Shown in pieces: positions 28,249 to 36,123 of a DNA stretch of 60,233 nt. This stretch comes from Aquifex sp964425585 (GTDB taxonomy: Bacteria > Aquificota > Aquificia > Aquificales > Aquificaceae), in the NCBI GenBank assembly GCA_964425585.1, contig CAYRMG010000003.1:1-60233 (forward strand), in the 5' to 3' direction. The first letter of the stretch is position 1, and each line of letters starts with the position of its first letter. The notes under the pieces are model-generated. The model ran no database searches and had not been told where the DNA came from. It was given only the letters and a program-made list of their open reading frames with translations. The position numbers and the translations under genes are program-made.

Positions 28249-29016
28249 ATAATCTCCCGTAATCTCACCGGAATTTGTGTAGTCTATAACTACCCCTTTT
28301 GTCGCTCCCATAATTTTTGCAGCTTCTATACCCACAACCGCGGGAACTACTCCGCACATCGTTATGTTATATTGAACCGCTTTAAAGTATAGCTCCTCGG
28401 TATTTAACCTCTCCATGGCGGATATTAAAATCTCGTCCTTCTTTTTTGCCTCTTTAGCGGAAATGTAATGGCTCATATCCGAACTTATTACTATAAGTGC
28501 ATCCTTTTCCTTAAGGATGTTCCCTAAAAACCTTCCGAAGCTTTTCGCAACTTCATAATCCAAAAATGCCAAAACTATGGGAAGGATTTTGAAATTTCTC
28601 TTCGCATATCTCTGAAGGAAGGGAAGCTGAACCTCTAATGAGTGTTCATAAAGGTGTGCATACTCGTCGGGTTTGGCAAAAGGAAACGTTAATACGCTAT
28701 CTCTTAAAGTTTTATCTATCTCTACATAACCGTAGGGGGTTTCCCAAGCATCCCCGCTGTAAACGGATATTGCCTCTCCGTATCCCGTGTGATTGGGACC
28801 CAGAAGAACAATGTGCTCCGGAATTTCAACCCTTTTGTAAACTTCACAGGCGGTTTTGCCGCTGTATATATATCCTGCGTGGGGAACTAATATAGCTTTT
28901 GCCTTAATTTTTTCTTTAGGCTCTTCACCGCACAAAAGATTTACTAATCTTTCAAGCTCTTCCTTTCTTGAGGGGTAAAAAGTGCCTGCAACCGCAGGAG
29001 TCCTTACCTTCATCAC
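28210..29016 (-). CDS. Memo-family protein (AmmeMemoRadiSam system B / DUF52)
   Basis: The 268 residues match the Memo family, a fold related to nonhaem iron dioxygenases whose bacterial members often accompany AMMECR1 and radical SAM proteins. Conserved His-containing segments are VPHAGYIYSGKTA (about 44-56), GPNHTGYG and HLYEHSLEVQLPFLQ. The function is unsettled. No AMMECR1 or radical SAM partner lies beside it; the radical SAM KamA gene is 11 kb away and unrelated. The 3' end runs 39 bases into ppx on the other strand. Confidence 0.9.
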   Translation of the reverse strand: MMKVRTPAVAGTFYPSRKEELERLVNLLCGEEPKEKIKAKAILVPHAGYIYSGKTACEVYKRVEIPEHIVLLGPNHTGYGEAISVYSGDAWETPYGYVEIDKTLRDSVLTFPFAKPDEYAHLYEHSLEVQLPFLQRYAKRNFKILPIVLAFLDYEVAKSFGRFLGNILKEKDALIVISSDMSHYISAKEAKKKDEILISAMERLNTEELYFKAVQYNITMCGVVPAVVGIEAAKIMGATKGVVIDYTNSGEITGDYSSVVAYLGMMFL

Positions 29017-29030
29017 TTAAAAGATAAGGA

Positions 29031-29054
29031 TAAAAAAAGGCAAATCAAGCCTCC
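29031..29054 (-). terminator. Intrinsic terminator of the DUF2267 gene
   Basis: On the minus strand AGGC and GCCT (extended by G-U pairs to six) flank a 7-base loop, followed directly by seven T. The stem includes the stop codon of the DUF2267 gene. The stem is short, so the call is tentative. Confidence 0.45.
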
Positions 29055-29482
29055 TCAAGCATCTTCCTTATGTCTTCGGGAAGCTCTCCGAGAACGTCCT
29101 TCACTTCGCCCCAGGTCATATGGCGCTTTAAAACCCTGAAAACAGCTTTAGTAACCTTTTCCGCCTCTTCCAAGCTGCTAATATCAGCAGGTCTTCTTAT
29201 AGCGGGATGGTTCATAACTCTTTCAAGGAAATCTTGCTTATGCTTTATGCTTTTGTCCGGAACCTTTGTCGGATCCCACCCATCGCACCAAACAGCTTTA
29301 AGAACCATAGGGAGCTGTGCTGCAAAATCCTTTCCTTCGCTTGCGGGAAGCCTATCCCTTAAAGTCTGGAGAACCGCTTTTAAAAGCCTGAAAGCCTTGT
29401 TCTCGTATTGAATTCCGAGCTCTTCCATAATCTCGTGGACTATGGTGTGTCCTTTATGATACCATTCATCAAACAGTGCCAT
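29045..29482 (-). CDS. DUF2267 family protein
   Basis: A 145-residue soluble helical protein. The pattern fits DUF2267, with FRLLKAVLQTLRDRLPASEGKDFAAQ, residues split here by position (about 32-57), then LPMVLKAVWCDGW and a second repeat EKVTKAVFRVLKRHMTWGEV. DUF2267 proteins are uncharacterised. AAAGGAGGTGG precedes the ATG. It has its own promoter and a likely terminator, so it is probably a single-gene transcript. Confidence 0.85.
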   Translation of the reverse strand: MALFDEWYHKGHTIVHEIMEELGIQYENKAFRLLKAVLQTLRDRLPASEGKDFAAQLPMVLKAVWCDGWDPTKVPDKSIKHKQDFLERVMNHPAIRRPADISSLEEAEKVTKAVFRVLKRHMTWGEVKDVLGELPEDIRKMLEEA

Positions 29483-29536
29483 TTCTCCACCTCCTTTAGT
29501 TTATTTTTGTTATATTTTTTTAGCCTTACATATATA

Positions 29537-29565
29537 ATATTAATGTCATATTTTGGATTTGGCAA
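29537..29565 (-). promoter_or_regulatory. Promoter of the DUF2267 gene
   Basis: On the minus strand TTGCCA, a 17-base spacer and TAATAT lie about 55 bases before the ATG, and a ribosome binding site follows in the leader. Spacing is ideal and both boxes are recognisable. The 112-base gap 29483-29594 separates this gene from the end of the sox operon. Confidence 0.45.
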
Positions 29566-29594
29566 TAGGAAGGCGCTTTAAAAGTAAGATTTTT

Positions 29595-30572
29595 CTACTC
29601 TTCAAAAAGCATTTCGTTCTCTACTTCAAAGTAGACATAGTAAGCGTTTACGGGATTTACTCTGAAAAATACGGGAACCTGGGCATAAGCGGGGTCTATT
29701 TTTAATAACTCCTCATTTACTCTTTTTCTTACACAATCAACGTCACAACCCTCTTCTATTAAACGTCTTATTGTTTCCCTTAGGTCGGTTATATACTTCT
29801 TGGTCCAAAGAACCGCCTTCTTTATCTTCTCTTTCCCTATCAAAGGGTTTCCGTGGCCGGGAAGCAAAACTTTCGGTTCCATTTCTAAAATTTCATCAAG
29901 GCACTTTATCCAGGTTCTGGAGTTACCCGAACCTAAGAAAGGAAGCCTTCCGTCAAATACTATATCACCGCTAAAAAGAATTTTTTCATCGGGAATGTAT
30001 ACAACTATATCCCCGTTAGTGTGTCCTTTACAGAGGTGCATTACCTCAAACTTTCTGTAGTCTTTGCCAACTTTCAGGTAGATATTCAGGGATTTCGTTA
30101 GGGTAATGCTCGGCGGAAGCAGTTCGGTTCCTTCCATATGTTCCTTTAAAAGCTTTTTCCTTGCAAGAAAGAAGTTATAACTTGAGGGATTTGAAAGGTA
30201 TTCAAAGGCATACTCGTGGGCTATCGTTTCCGCTCCTGTTTCCTTGAAAGCTTTAATTCCGTAAAAGTGGTCAGTATGGTAGTGGGTTATCACCAAAAAC
30301 CTTATCGGTTTATCGGTTATACTTTTTATCGTCTCAACAAGCTCCCTTCCGAGTTTATAGGTGCTAAGAGAATCAATTACTAAAACACCGTCATCCGCCA
30401 GGTAGAAGTAAGCATTTGAGATAAAGCCTCTATTTTCGTAGGATACCTGTTCAAGAACCCCGAATACACCGTAAACCCTATCCGTAATTTTTCTTAACGT
30501 TTCTTTAACGTGTCTCGGATACTCGTTTCCAAAGGCAAAAATTACAAAAAGAAGAAATAAAATTACCCTCAT
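29595..30572 (-). CDS. SoxH-like exported metallo-beta-lactamase-fold hydrolase
   Basis: The 325 residues start with a signal peptide (MRVILFLLFVIFAFG). The metal site is complete: HYHTDH with H97, H99, D101 and H102, then H184 in CKGHTNGD, D203 in LFSGDIVFDG, and H240 in LLPGHGNP. It resembles SoxH and the quinoprotein-relay hydrolases seen in sox clusters, whose substrates are not settled. It is the last gene of the sox operon, and its start overlaps the upstream DUF302 gene by 4 bases, so a periplasmic sulfur-related role is likely. Confidence 0.82.
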   Translation of the reverse strand: MRVILFLLFVIFAFGNEYPRHVKETLRKITDRVYGVFGVLEQVSYENRGFISNAYFYLADDGVLVIDSLSTYKLGRELVETIKSITDKPIRFLVITHYHTDHFYGIKAFKETGAETIAHEYAFEYLSNPSSYNFFLARKKLLKEHMEGTELLPPSITLTKSLNIYLKVGKDYRKFEVMHLCKGHTNGDIVVYIPDEKILFSGDIVFDGRLPFLGSGNSRTWIKCLDEILEMEPKVLLPGHGNPLIGKEKIKKAVLWTKKYITDLRETIRRLIEEGCDVDCVRKRVNEELLKIDPAYAQVPVFFRVNPVNAYYVYFEVENEMLFEE

Positions 30573-31006
30573 ACTCCTCCCTCTAATTCCTTTATTGCCT
30601 CTTTTATATCCTTATCCGCTTGCATAAAAACTTTTATTTGCTCGGGAGTTAAGTATTTTCTAAAGCCTTTTACAAGATTTTGTATGTTTATGTATCCGAT
30701 TTCAACGCTTCCATCTTCCCTTTCAAGTATGTATATTCTGCAGGGAGCAAGTGCTCCGAATTGGGGAAAACCCCTTAAGATTTTCTCTCCGTAAGAGAGA
30801 TTACAAACGTAAAATACGCTCATTCTTGGTTTTTGAGAGATATCCTGAATAAGTAAAACGTTCATATTTTTTCCATCAAGTGCGGTTTTTAAAAGGATTT
30901 TTACGTCTTCAAAAGAAAAACCTTCTATCACTTCCTTATAAAGGAGTTTGCTTTCCTGAGCTAAAGTAATTAGAGGTATTATCAGAATAAGAATAAACTT
31001 CTTCAT
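30569..31006 (-). CDS. DUF302 family protein, exported (sox operon)
   Basis: The 145 residues have a signal peptide (MKKFILILIIPLITLAQ) and a DUF302 domain. Two cysteines in the family positions are C68 (YVCNLSYG) and C89 (GALAPCRIYILE), 21 residues apart. It is a paralogue of the gene just upstream. Both junctions are 4-base overlaps, so it is tightly bound to soxB and the SoxH-like gene. The function is unknown; a sulfur or thiol role in the periplasm is inferred from context. Confidence 0.82.
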   Translation of the reverse strand: MKKFILILIIPLITLAQESKLLYKEVIEGFSFEDVKILLKTALDGKNMNVLLIQDISQKPRMSVFYVCNLSYGEKILRGFPQFGALAPCRIYILEREDGSVEIGYINIQNLVKGFRKYLTPEQIKVFMQADKDIKEAIKELEGGV

Positions 31007-31491
31007 CTGCTCACCTCGTCAAGGGTTTTTCTGAGGGTTCTATAGGTGTTTATAATAAACTGGGTTTCTTCTTCCGTCATATTTTTACTTTCTTCCGCAA
31101 GGAATATAATTTCCTTTAAAGTAGTTACTTTAACGCTTTCTTTGTCTTCGTATACCGCTATACTACAGGGGATTAGGTTCGTAAGGGAGGGAACTTTAAC
31201 GAGAATTTTATCCTTTCCCGGTATATCACAGGCGAGTATTATGGAATACTTCATAAAATCCTTAACACCTCTTCCCTCAAGAGCCTTAGATAGAGGTAAA
31301 ACCCTTATGACTTTTAAGCCGTTTGCGTTAAGTTTCTCCTCAAGTGCTTTTATCGTCTCTTCAAAACTTTTGTTTTTTACCTCAACGGTGTAAAAAAGAA
31401 GCCTAAAGGGATTGCCGAAATAATACCTTATGAAGTAAAAAAGAGAGAGAGCAATGACCACCCCTATGAGGAAGGCTATTAAGGCTCTCAC
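31003..31491 (-). CDS. DUF302 family protein, membrane-anchored (sox operon)
   Basis: The 162 residues have an N-terminal membrane helix (about 3-22) without a clear cleavage site, then a DUF302 domain. The paired cysteines are C88 (IILACDIPG) and C109 (TNLIPCSIAVYE), again 21 apart as in the next gene. The start overlaps the soxB stop by 4 bases. I infer that the two DUF302 proteins act together at the periplasmic side, one anchored and one released. Confidence 0.82.
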   Translation of the reverse strand: MRALIAFLIGVVIALSLFYFIRYYFGNPFRLLFYTVEVKNKSFEETIKALEEKLNANGLKVIRVLPLSKALEGRGVKDFMKYSIILACDIPGKDKILVKVPSLTNLIPCSIAVYEDKESVKVTTLKEIIFLAEESKNMTEEETQFIINTYRTLRKTLDEVSR

Positions 31492-33266
31492 TTACCACCT
31501 CCATAACACTCGTCGTATGTATGATACTCCGCATCAAGAACCTTAACGTTCGGCTTTGTCCTTACGTTTATATTTCCCTTTTTCTTAATGTAGTTTATCA
31601 ATATTTCATAAACGGGAACAGGTTTGTATCCGGGCTCTATTGCTTCGGGTGGTGGCGGAGGCCCTCCGTAAACTGCAACAAGGTATTCCTTCTTCGGTTT
31701 TAGCTCCTTTCCGCCGATTTTTATGTTCCTCAGTCTGTTGTATTGGGGACCGTTTATTTCTATTTCGTATTCAACGTTCCAGAGTCTTGACATATCACCG
31801 CCTTGCTGGTAGAAGGGGTCGGGATTAAAGACGTTATCCGCTACGTCCTCCCATACGGTTTTTAACTGTTCCCCTGTTCTCCTGAGGACGTAAACGTTAG
31901 GATAGGTTATAGCGGTATAGGCATAAACGTGGTCAACGGTTATCTTCTGGCCGGGAAGAACTACCGTTCCCCATCTGTATCCCGGTGAAGTTACAACATC
32001 AAGGTCCCCTCCGTAATAGTCGTTTATGGCCTCTCCTACGAGCCAGTCCCATGTGCTGAAGAATGTATCCCTCTTGTAAAGCATAACTTCAGCTGTTCCT
32101 ATTTCCTTGGAAAGACCGAGCTTTTTATCAAGTTCCGCATAATACTTATCTACCAGCTTTTGTGCTTCTTTGTCCGCGGGTATAAGATTGGAGGCCACCG
32201 GATAGAGCTTATACCTTAAGTCTCTTATTTTTCCGTTTCTTATATCAAGGTCAAGTCTTCCCAAAAACTTACCGTGGGAACCTGCTATTACGACATATGT
32301 GTTCGTTCCGGGAACCTTATAAGCTCTGGGAACTACATCGTGGGTGTGTCCCGAAATTATTACGTCTATTCCCTGAACCTTCTTTGCAAGTGCTATATCA
32401 AGAAGTAGACCATCGTGGGAAAGAAGAATTACGGCATCAACCTTGTGCTTTTCCCTAAGCTCGTTTACGTATTCCTGGAGTGTGTCTTCCCTTATACCGA
32501 AGCTCCATCCTTCTACAAACTGTCTGGGATTTGCTATCGGGGTGAATGGGAAGGAGTTTCCTATAATTCCGAGCTTAGCCCCGCCTACTTCCTTTATTGC
32601 ATAAGGTTTAAATACGAGGTCTCCTTCAAAACCGAACTCGTCAACTTCCCTTATGTTCTGGGAAATAAACTCACATCCCGCCTCTTCAAGTTCTTTTATT
32701 CTTTTGAGAACTATATCCTTACCGAAGGTAAATTCCCAGTGTCCCACCATAAGGTCGTATCCGGTAAGCTTCATCCAATCAACTACCGCTTTTCCTTCCG
32801 TAAAGGTTCCTACAGCCGTGGTTATCCAGGTATCTCCTCCGTCAAGAACCAGAACCTTATCTCTTCCCCTTTCGGCAATTATGTGCTTTATAAGCCACGT
32901 TATGTGTGCGGCTCCTCCCATTTTTCCGAATTTTTCCGCAAGAACGGGGAAATCAACACAGCTCATAAAGTAAGCTTCCAATGTTCCCGGGGATATCTTG
33001 TAAAGTCTTAAGAAATCCCTTCCCGTTATAGTTCCGGGAAGTCCTTTAAGATTCTTAGGAGCTACCAAGTTCATGGGTTCAGAAAAGTAGTGGGGCTTTA
33101 GGTGTGCATGCATATCGGTTGTGAAAAGTAATGTTACATTTCCAACGGGCTTGAAGGAAAGAATGTCGTCAAGGGTCATTTTTGCAAGTGCGGAAACGGG
33201 ATTTGAGGCAAGATAAGCACCGGTGACTATTGCGAGTTCTAAAAAATCCCTACGTGTCAGATGCAT
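31488..33266 (-). CDS. soxB: Sulfate thiohydrolase SoxB
   Basis: SoxB hydrolyses the sulfonate from sulfur-charged SoxY to release sulfate, using two manganese ions. The 592 residues start with a Tat signal, LTRRDFLELA (residues 3-12). Metal ligands are visible in TTDMHAHLKPH (D51, H53, H55) and LDGGDTW (141-147), then GHWEFTFG, which separates SoxB from ordinary 5'-nucleotidases (GNHEF). SGHTHD is also present. A GGAGG site precedes the ATG at 33266. It lies 51 bases after soxX. Confidence 0.95.
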   Translation of the reverse strand: MHLTRRDFLELAIVTGAYLASNPVSALAKMTLDDILSFKPVGNVTLLFTTDMHAHLKPHYFSEPMNLVAPKNLKGLPGTITGRDFLRLYKISPGTLEAYFMSCVDFPVLAEKFGKMGGAAHITWLIKHIIAERGRDKVLVLDGGDTWITTAVGTFTEGKAVVDWMKLTGYDLMVGHWEFTFGKDIVLKRIKELEEAGCEFISQNIREVDEFGFEGDLVFKPYAIKEVGGAKLGIIGNSFPFTPIANPRQFVEGWSFGIREDTLQEYVNELREKHKVDAVILLSHDGLLLDIALAKKVQGIDVIISGHTHDVVPRAYKVPGTNTYVVIAGSHGKFLGRLDLDIRNGKIRDLRYKLYPVASNLIPADKEAQKLVDKYYAELDKKLGLSKEIGTAEVMLYKRDTFFSTWDWLVGEAINDYYGGDLDVVTSPGYRWGTVVLPGQKITVDHVYAYTAITYPNVYVLRRTGEQLKTVWEDVADNVFNPDPFYQQGGDMSRLWNVEYEIEINGPQYNRLRNIKIGGKELKPKKEYLVAVYGGPPPPPEAIEPGYKPVPVYEILINYIKKKGNINVRTKPNVKVLDAEYHTYDECYGGGK

Positions 33267-33317
33267 AACATATTTACCTCCTTTAAAGGAAAAGTATAAA
33301 AGAAGAAAAGGTAAGGA

Positions 33318-33941
33318 TTACTTATTAATGGGACTTTCAGGGTCGTGAAGGTAGGCGACAATGTCGGCAATCTCTTCGGGACTGAGAAGTCCGTGATAAC
33401 CGAACCTAAACATAGTTGAACAAGGAACCTGAGACCAAGGATTATAAATCCTTTCATAAGTCATCTTAGGATCTATACCCTTGTTTGCATATCCTCTAAG
33501 AGAGGGTCCGATATTACCGCAAGCTATTATCCTCGGGTCACCGCAGTGACAAGCGTAACAATTACCCTTTTTACTACCGCCTTTCTTACCGTAAATAGCC
33601 TTATACTCCTTAGGTAGGAGTACCAAAGCTTCACCTTTCTTCCAGTCTCCTACAATCTTACCGTCTTCCGGATACTTGATGGTTGCTTTCATTTCCTTAA
33701 TGAACTGGGCAACATCTATGCCTTTGGGAGCTATCTGTGCCGGATTGGAACAAGCCTTTTGCCACTTGTCCTGTGCCGCCAGAGCTCTTCTAAAGCTTTC
33801 GGCTTTTCCATCTTTTGTGGACATATTCTTTTCCGACTTTGCAACCATCATGGGTTTTTCTTCTTTAGCAGCCTGTGAAGCGGGTTGACAAGCTAAAACA
33901 CCTGCACTTAAAACCATTACAAAAATAGCTTTACCCTTCAT
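33318..33941 (-). CDS. soxX: Sulfur-oxidation c-type cytochrome SoxX, with an N-terminal extension
   Basis: SoxX takes electrons from SoxA during attachment of thiosulfate to SoxY. The 207 residues have one haem site, CYACH (128-132), and a likely Met ligand, M177, in PCSTMFRFG. The signal peptide ends in VLAC with C18, so it may be a lipoprotein. Between 19 and about 90 is a charged extension (RRALAAQDKWQKACS at 51-65) not found in short SoxX proteins. It resembles a fused SoxK-like or type II SoxX region, which is inference. It lies 14 bases after soxA. Confidence 0.93.
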   Translation of the reverse strand: MKGKAIFVMVLSAGVLACQPASQAAKEEKPMMVAKSEKNMSTKDGKAESFRRALAAQDKWQKACSNPAQIAPKGIDVAQFIKEMKATIKYPEDGKIVGDWKKGEALVLLPKEYKAIYGKKGGSKKGNCYACHCGDPRIIACGNIGPSLRGYANKGIDPKMTYERIYNPWSQVPCSTMFRFGYHGLLSPEEIADIVAYLHDPESPINK

Positions 33942-33955
33942 ATCTTAAACCCTCC

Positions 33956-34756
33956 TTATCTCAAAAGACCCGGAACTTCTATCTTTGCCCCGTTTGCCGC
34001 CTTCTTCATGAAAAGTTCAAGAGCTATTACTTCCTCTATGTAGAAGGGAGGTTTTTTTACCCAGTTCTTTTTAAAGTCAAACTTTCCTTTTTGGGGGTCA
34101 AATAGGAAGAAGCTCTTATAACATCCCCTTATCCTGTCTTCCATGGTCCACAGCTTGTCCTTTGATATTCTGTATGCAGGCCAGTGGGCGTAGAGTTTAT
34201 CCCTTACCGGAGCTCCTAATTTTTGAAGTCTTATTCTCTTTCCTGCAAGAACTTCGTGACATATAGCACAGGAAAAGTCCCTCGCACCTACTCTTTTATA
34301 CCAGAGTTCCTTCCCGAGCTCGTAAAGTCTCTTTTCCTCAGGATGTTTCAGTTCTATCTGTATGGGCATTCCGTTGCTCAAAGTGGCAACGTATCCCGCC
34401 AGAGGAACTATATACTTTCTTCCCTTCTTTCCTTTTGCATCAACCCCTACGTATTTTTCAAGACAGGCTTTTATTCTTAGGTCTATGTCTGCAACCCTTC
34501 CAATGTCGTTATAGTATCTGGGCATCTTGGCATAAGCACCTACAAGATTAGCCCCGTCCTGTCCGTGGCAAGAAGCACACGTCTTTCCCGTTTTTCCTTT
34601 TAGGTTGTGATAGTAATCCCTTCCTTCTTCAACTATAACATCTGCAGGCGAAACTCCGAGCTCCTTTAAAATCTGAAGCTGTTCAGGTGTAGGAGCTTCC
34701 GCCTTTGTCATAAAGAGAGCCCCACCGAGAAGTGAGGCAAAAATAACCTTTTTCAT
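33956..34756 (-). CDS. soxA: Sulfur-oxidation dihaem cytochrome SoxA
   Basis: SoxA with SoxX forms the disulfide between thiosulfate and SoxY. The 266 residues have a signal peptide and two haem sites, CASCH (60-64) and CAICH (163-167), so this is the dihaem form. C98 (RIKACLEK) is a likely haem ligand. C212 in RIRGCYKSF is the family's active-site cysteine, which carries the persulfide. The gene is 3 bases after soxZ. Confidence 0.95.
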   Translation of the reverse strand: MKKVIFASLLGGALFMTKAEAPTPEQLQILKELGVSPADVIVEEGRDYYHNLKGKTGKTCASCHGQDGANLVGAYAKMPRYYNDIGRVADIDLRIKACLEKYVGVDAKGKKGRKYIVPLAGYVATLSNGMPIQIELKHPEEKRLYELGKELWYKRVGARDFSCAICHEVLAGKRIRLQKLGAPVRDKLYAHWPAYRISKDKLWTMEDRIRGCYKSFFLFDPQKGKFDFKKNWVKKPPFYIEEVIALELFMKKAANGAKIEVPGLLR

Positions 34757-34759
34757 TGC

Positions 34760-35095
34760 TCAACCCTCCACCACAAGGTTTACCGTTTTTTCCCATTTGC
34801 CGCCCTTATTATCCTCGTAAACGATTTTTAAGGTTCCCGATTCAACCGCTTTCATCTTAATTGCAAAGTAAGGATTTTTACTCACACCGGCAGAGGTGTT
34901 TATCTTTGTGACGAGCTTATCGTTAAGGTAGAAGTCTACGTGGGTTATGTAGTGGGCGGGAATCTTCTTCCCCGTCTTCGGGTCCTTTCTCAGACCCGTC
35001 TCCATGGGGTGGATGATAACCATCTGCAGTTTAAATATTTGCCCTTTTTTTAACCTTTTGGGCACCCTTACTATAGCTCTACCTATGGTAGCCAT
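34760..35095 (-). CDS. soxZ: Thiosulfate-oxidation carrier subunit SoxZ
   Basis: SoxZ pairs with SoxY to carry sulfur intermediates. The 111 residues form one immunoglobulin-like domain and have no signal peptide, as expected since SoxZ is exported together with SoxY. The family segment HPMETGLRKDPKTGKKIPAH is at about 29-48. GGAGGTGAGGT lies directly before the ATG. Its place is between soxY and soxA. Confidence 0.95.
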   Translation of the reverse strand: MATIGRAIVRVPKRLKKGQIFKLQMVIIHPMETGLRKDPKTGKKIPAHYITHVDFYLNDKLVTKINTSAGVSKNPYFAIKMKAVESGTLKIVYEDNKGGKWEKTVNLVVEG

Positions 35096-35116
35096 ACCTC
35101 ACCTCCGTAGTTTTTA

Positions 35117-35569
35117 TTAACCGCATCCACCTACTGTAACCTTAACTTCTTTGTAAGCCATAAGATAAGAACCGTCCTTTAGCTTAAGTATGGCCCTTAC
35201 GGGAGAAGTAGCTCCCATCTTTATTCTGGTTGCAAAGAATACCTCACCATTTACGGGGGAAAACATTACACTCGCAATGAACGGGTTGGGATTTTTATCA
35301 ACGAAAATATAGAGAGCTTCTACCTTTTCAATGGGAACAGTTGCACTTACTTGTATGGGAACGTTTGCACCCGATTCGGCTATGGAGGGAGCTTTAATCT
35401 TTATCTGGTTTGATTCCTTTATTGCGGAAAGACCTACACCGAGATGCTTTTTAAGAGCTTCCTCAAGGCTTATTTTCGCATGAGCGGGAGATATCACGGG
35501 TGCAACACCTAACATAATTCCTGCGGCTGCTACACCCGCCAGCTTAAAGAAGTCCCTTCTCGTTTTCAT
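35117..35569 (-). CDS. soxY: Thiosulfate-oxidation carrier subunit SoxY
   Basis: SoxY bears the substrate on a cysteine at the end of a flexible arm; here the protein ends VTVGGCG. The N terminus is a Tat signal with TRRDFFKLAG (3-12). I choose the ATG at 35569 (150 residues) because GGAGG lies 7 bases upstream; the alternative GTG at 35578 overlaps that site. Two bases separate it from the thioredoxin gene upstream and about 20 from soxZ. Confidence 0.95.
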   Translation of the reverse strand: MKTRRDFFKLAGVAAAGIMLGVAPVISPAHAKISLEEALKKHLGVGLSAIKESNQIKIKAPSIAESGANVPIQVSATVPIEKVEALYIFVDKNPNPFIASVMFSPVNGEVFFATRIKMGATSPVRAILKLKDGSYLMAYKEVKVTVGGCG

Positions 35570-35571
35570 GA

Positions 35572-35979
35572 CTAACACCTCCTTAAACTTGATTTATTGC
35601 AAACTCTTATTAACATAGAACGGAAGGTTTCCGCATCTAAGCTTCCGAAAAATTTTGCAAGAACTTTCTTTTTAAAGGGGTCGTAAATAACGAAAGTAGG
35701 TGTCCCTATCGGATCAAATCTTTCCGCTTCTTCTTCGGAAATGTTCAGGGAAACGACAACAAAGTCTTTTTTTAAAAGATTTTCCACATCTTCATCTCCG
35801 AAAACAAACTCTTCAACTTGATGACAATAAGGACAGTGCTCACTGTATATGTAAACAAGAACTAATTTTTTTTCCTTCTTTGCAACCTCAGTAGCCTTCT
35901 CAAAATCATTAAACCACGTTTGGGAAAATAAAAAACTTATAAAAAGAAGGAAAATAATTCCCGTTTTCATCGGGTTCAT
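35572..35979 (-). CDS. SoxW-like exported thioredoxin
   Basis: The 135 residues have a signal peptide (about 1-20) and a thioredoxin fold with active site CPYC (49-52) and the cis-proline segment IGTPTFVIYD. It is the first gene of the sox operon. In sulfur oxidisers such thioredoxins (SoxW) keep the SoxY cysteine reduced. No SoxV/CcdA partner is present in the window. A TATATT box lies 10 bases before the ATG. An in-frame ATG at 35970 is an alternative start. Confidence 0.85.
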   Translation of the reverse strand: MNPMKTGIIFLLFISFLFSQTWFNDFEKATEVAKKEKKLVLVYIYSEHCPYCHQVEEFVFGDEDVENLLKKDFVVVSLNISEEEAERFDPIGTPTFVIYDPFKKKVLAKFFGSLDAETFRSMLIRVCNKSSLRRC

Positions 35980-35989
35980 GCCTGTAAAG

Positions 35990-35995
35990 AATATA
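35990..35995 (-). promoter_or_regulatory. -10 box of the sox operon
   Basis: On the minus strand TATATT lies 10 bases before the first ATG of the operon, with no ribosome binding site between. The -35 position falls at the edge of the palindrome 36016-36034. Confidence 0.4.
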
Positions 35996-36015
35996 CGGCA
36001 TTCAAAGGCCTTGAG

Positions 36016-36034
36016 TTATAAGAAGTTCTTATAA
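36016..36034. promoter_or_regulatory. 19-base perfect palindrome, candidate sox operator
   Basis: TTATAAGAA, one central G, then TTCTTATAA: a perfect 9-base inverted repeat in the 144-base divergent gap between the sox operon and trpE. The one-base centre is too short to form an RNA hairpin, so a dimeric DNA-binding protein is the natural reader. It overlaps the expected -35 region of the sox promoter. TTATAAGAAG recurs once, as a half site at 39823-39832 upstream of the KamA gene. Confidence 0.5.
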
Positions 36035-36123
36035 TTCCTTTTCTCCCCTCTAATTTAAGCTTTTTCTGATATCGTGTTATCATTAAATCCAAATGTAAAA
36101 TTTAAAGTTTTAAAATCATCCTT

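Noticed and set aside
32415..33011. A 198-codon plus-strand open frame inside soxB
   Set aside because: It has Tyr/Phe/Ser-rich composition and no motif, while soxB on the minus strand is certain. Treated as a shadow.
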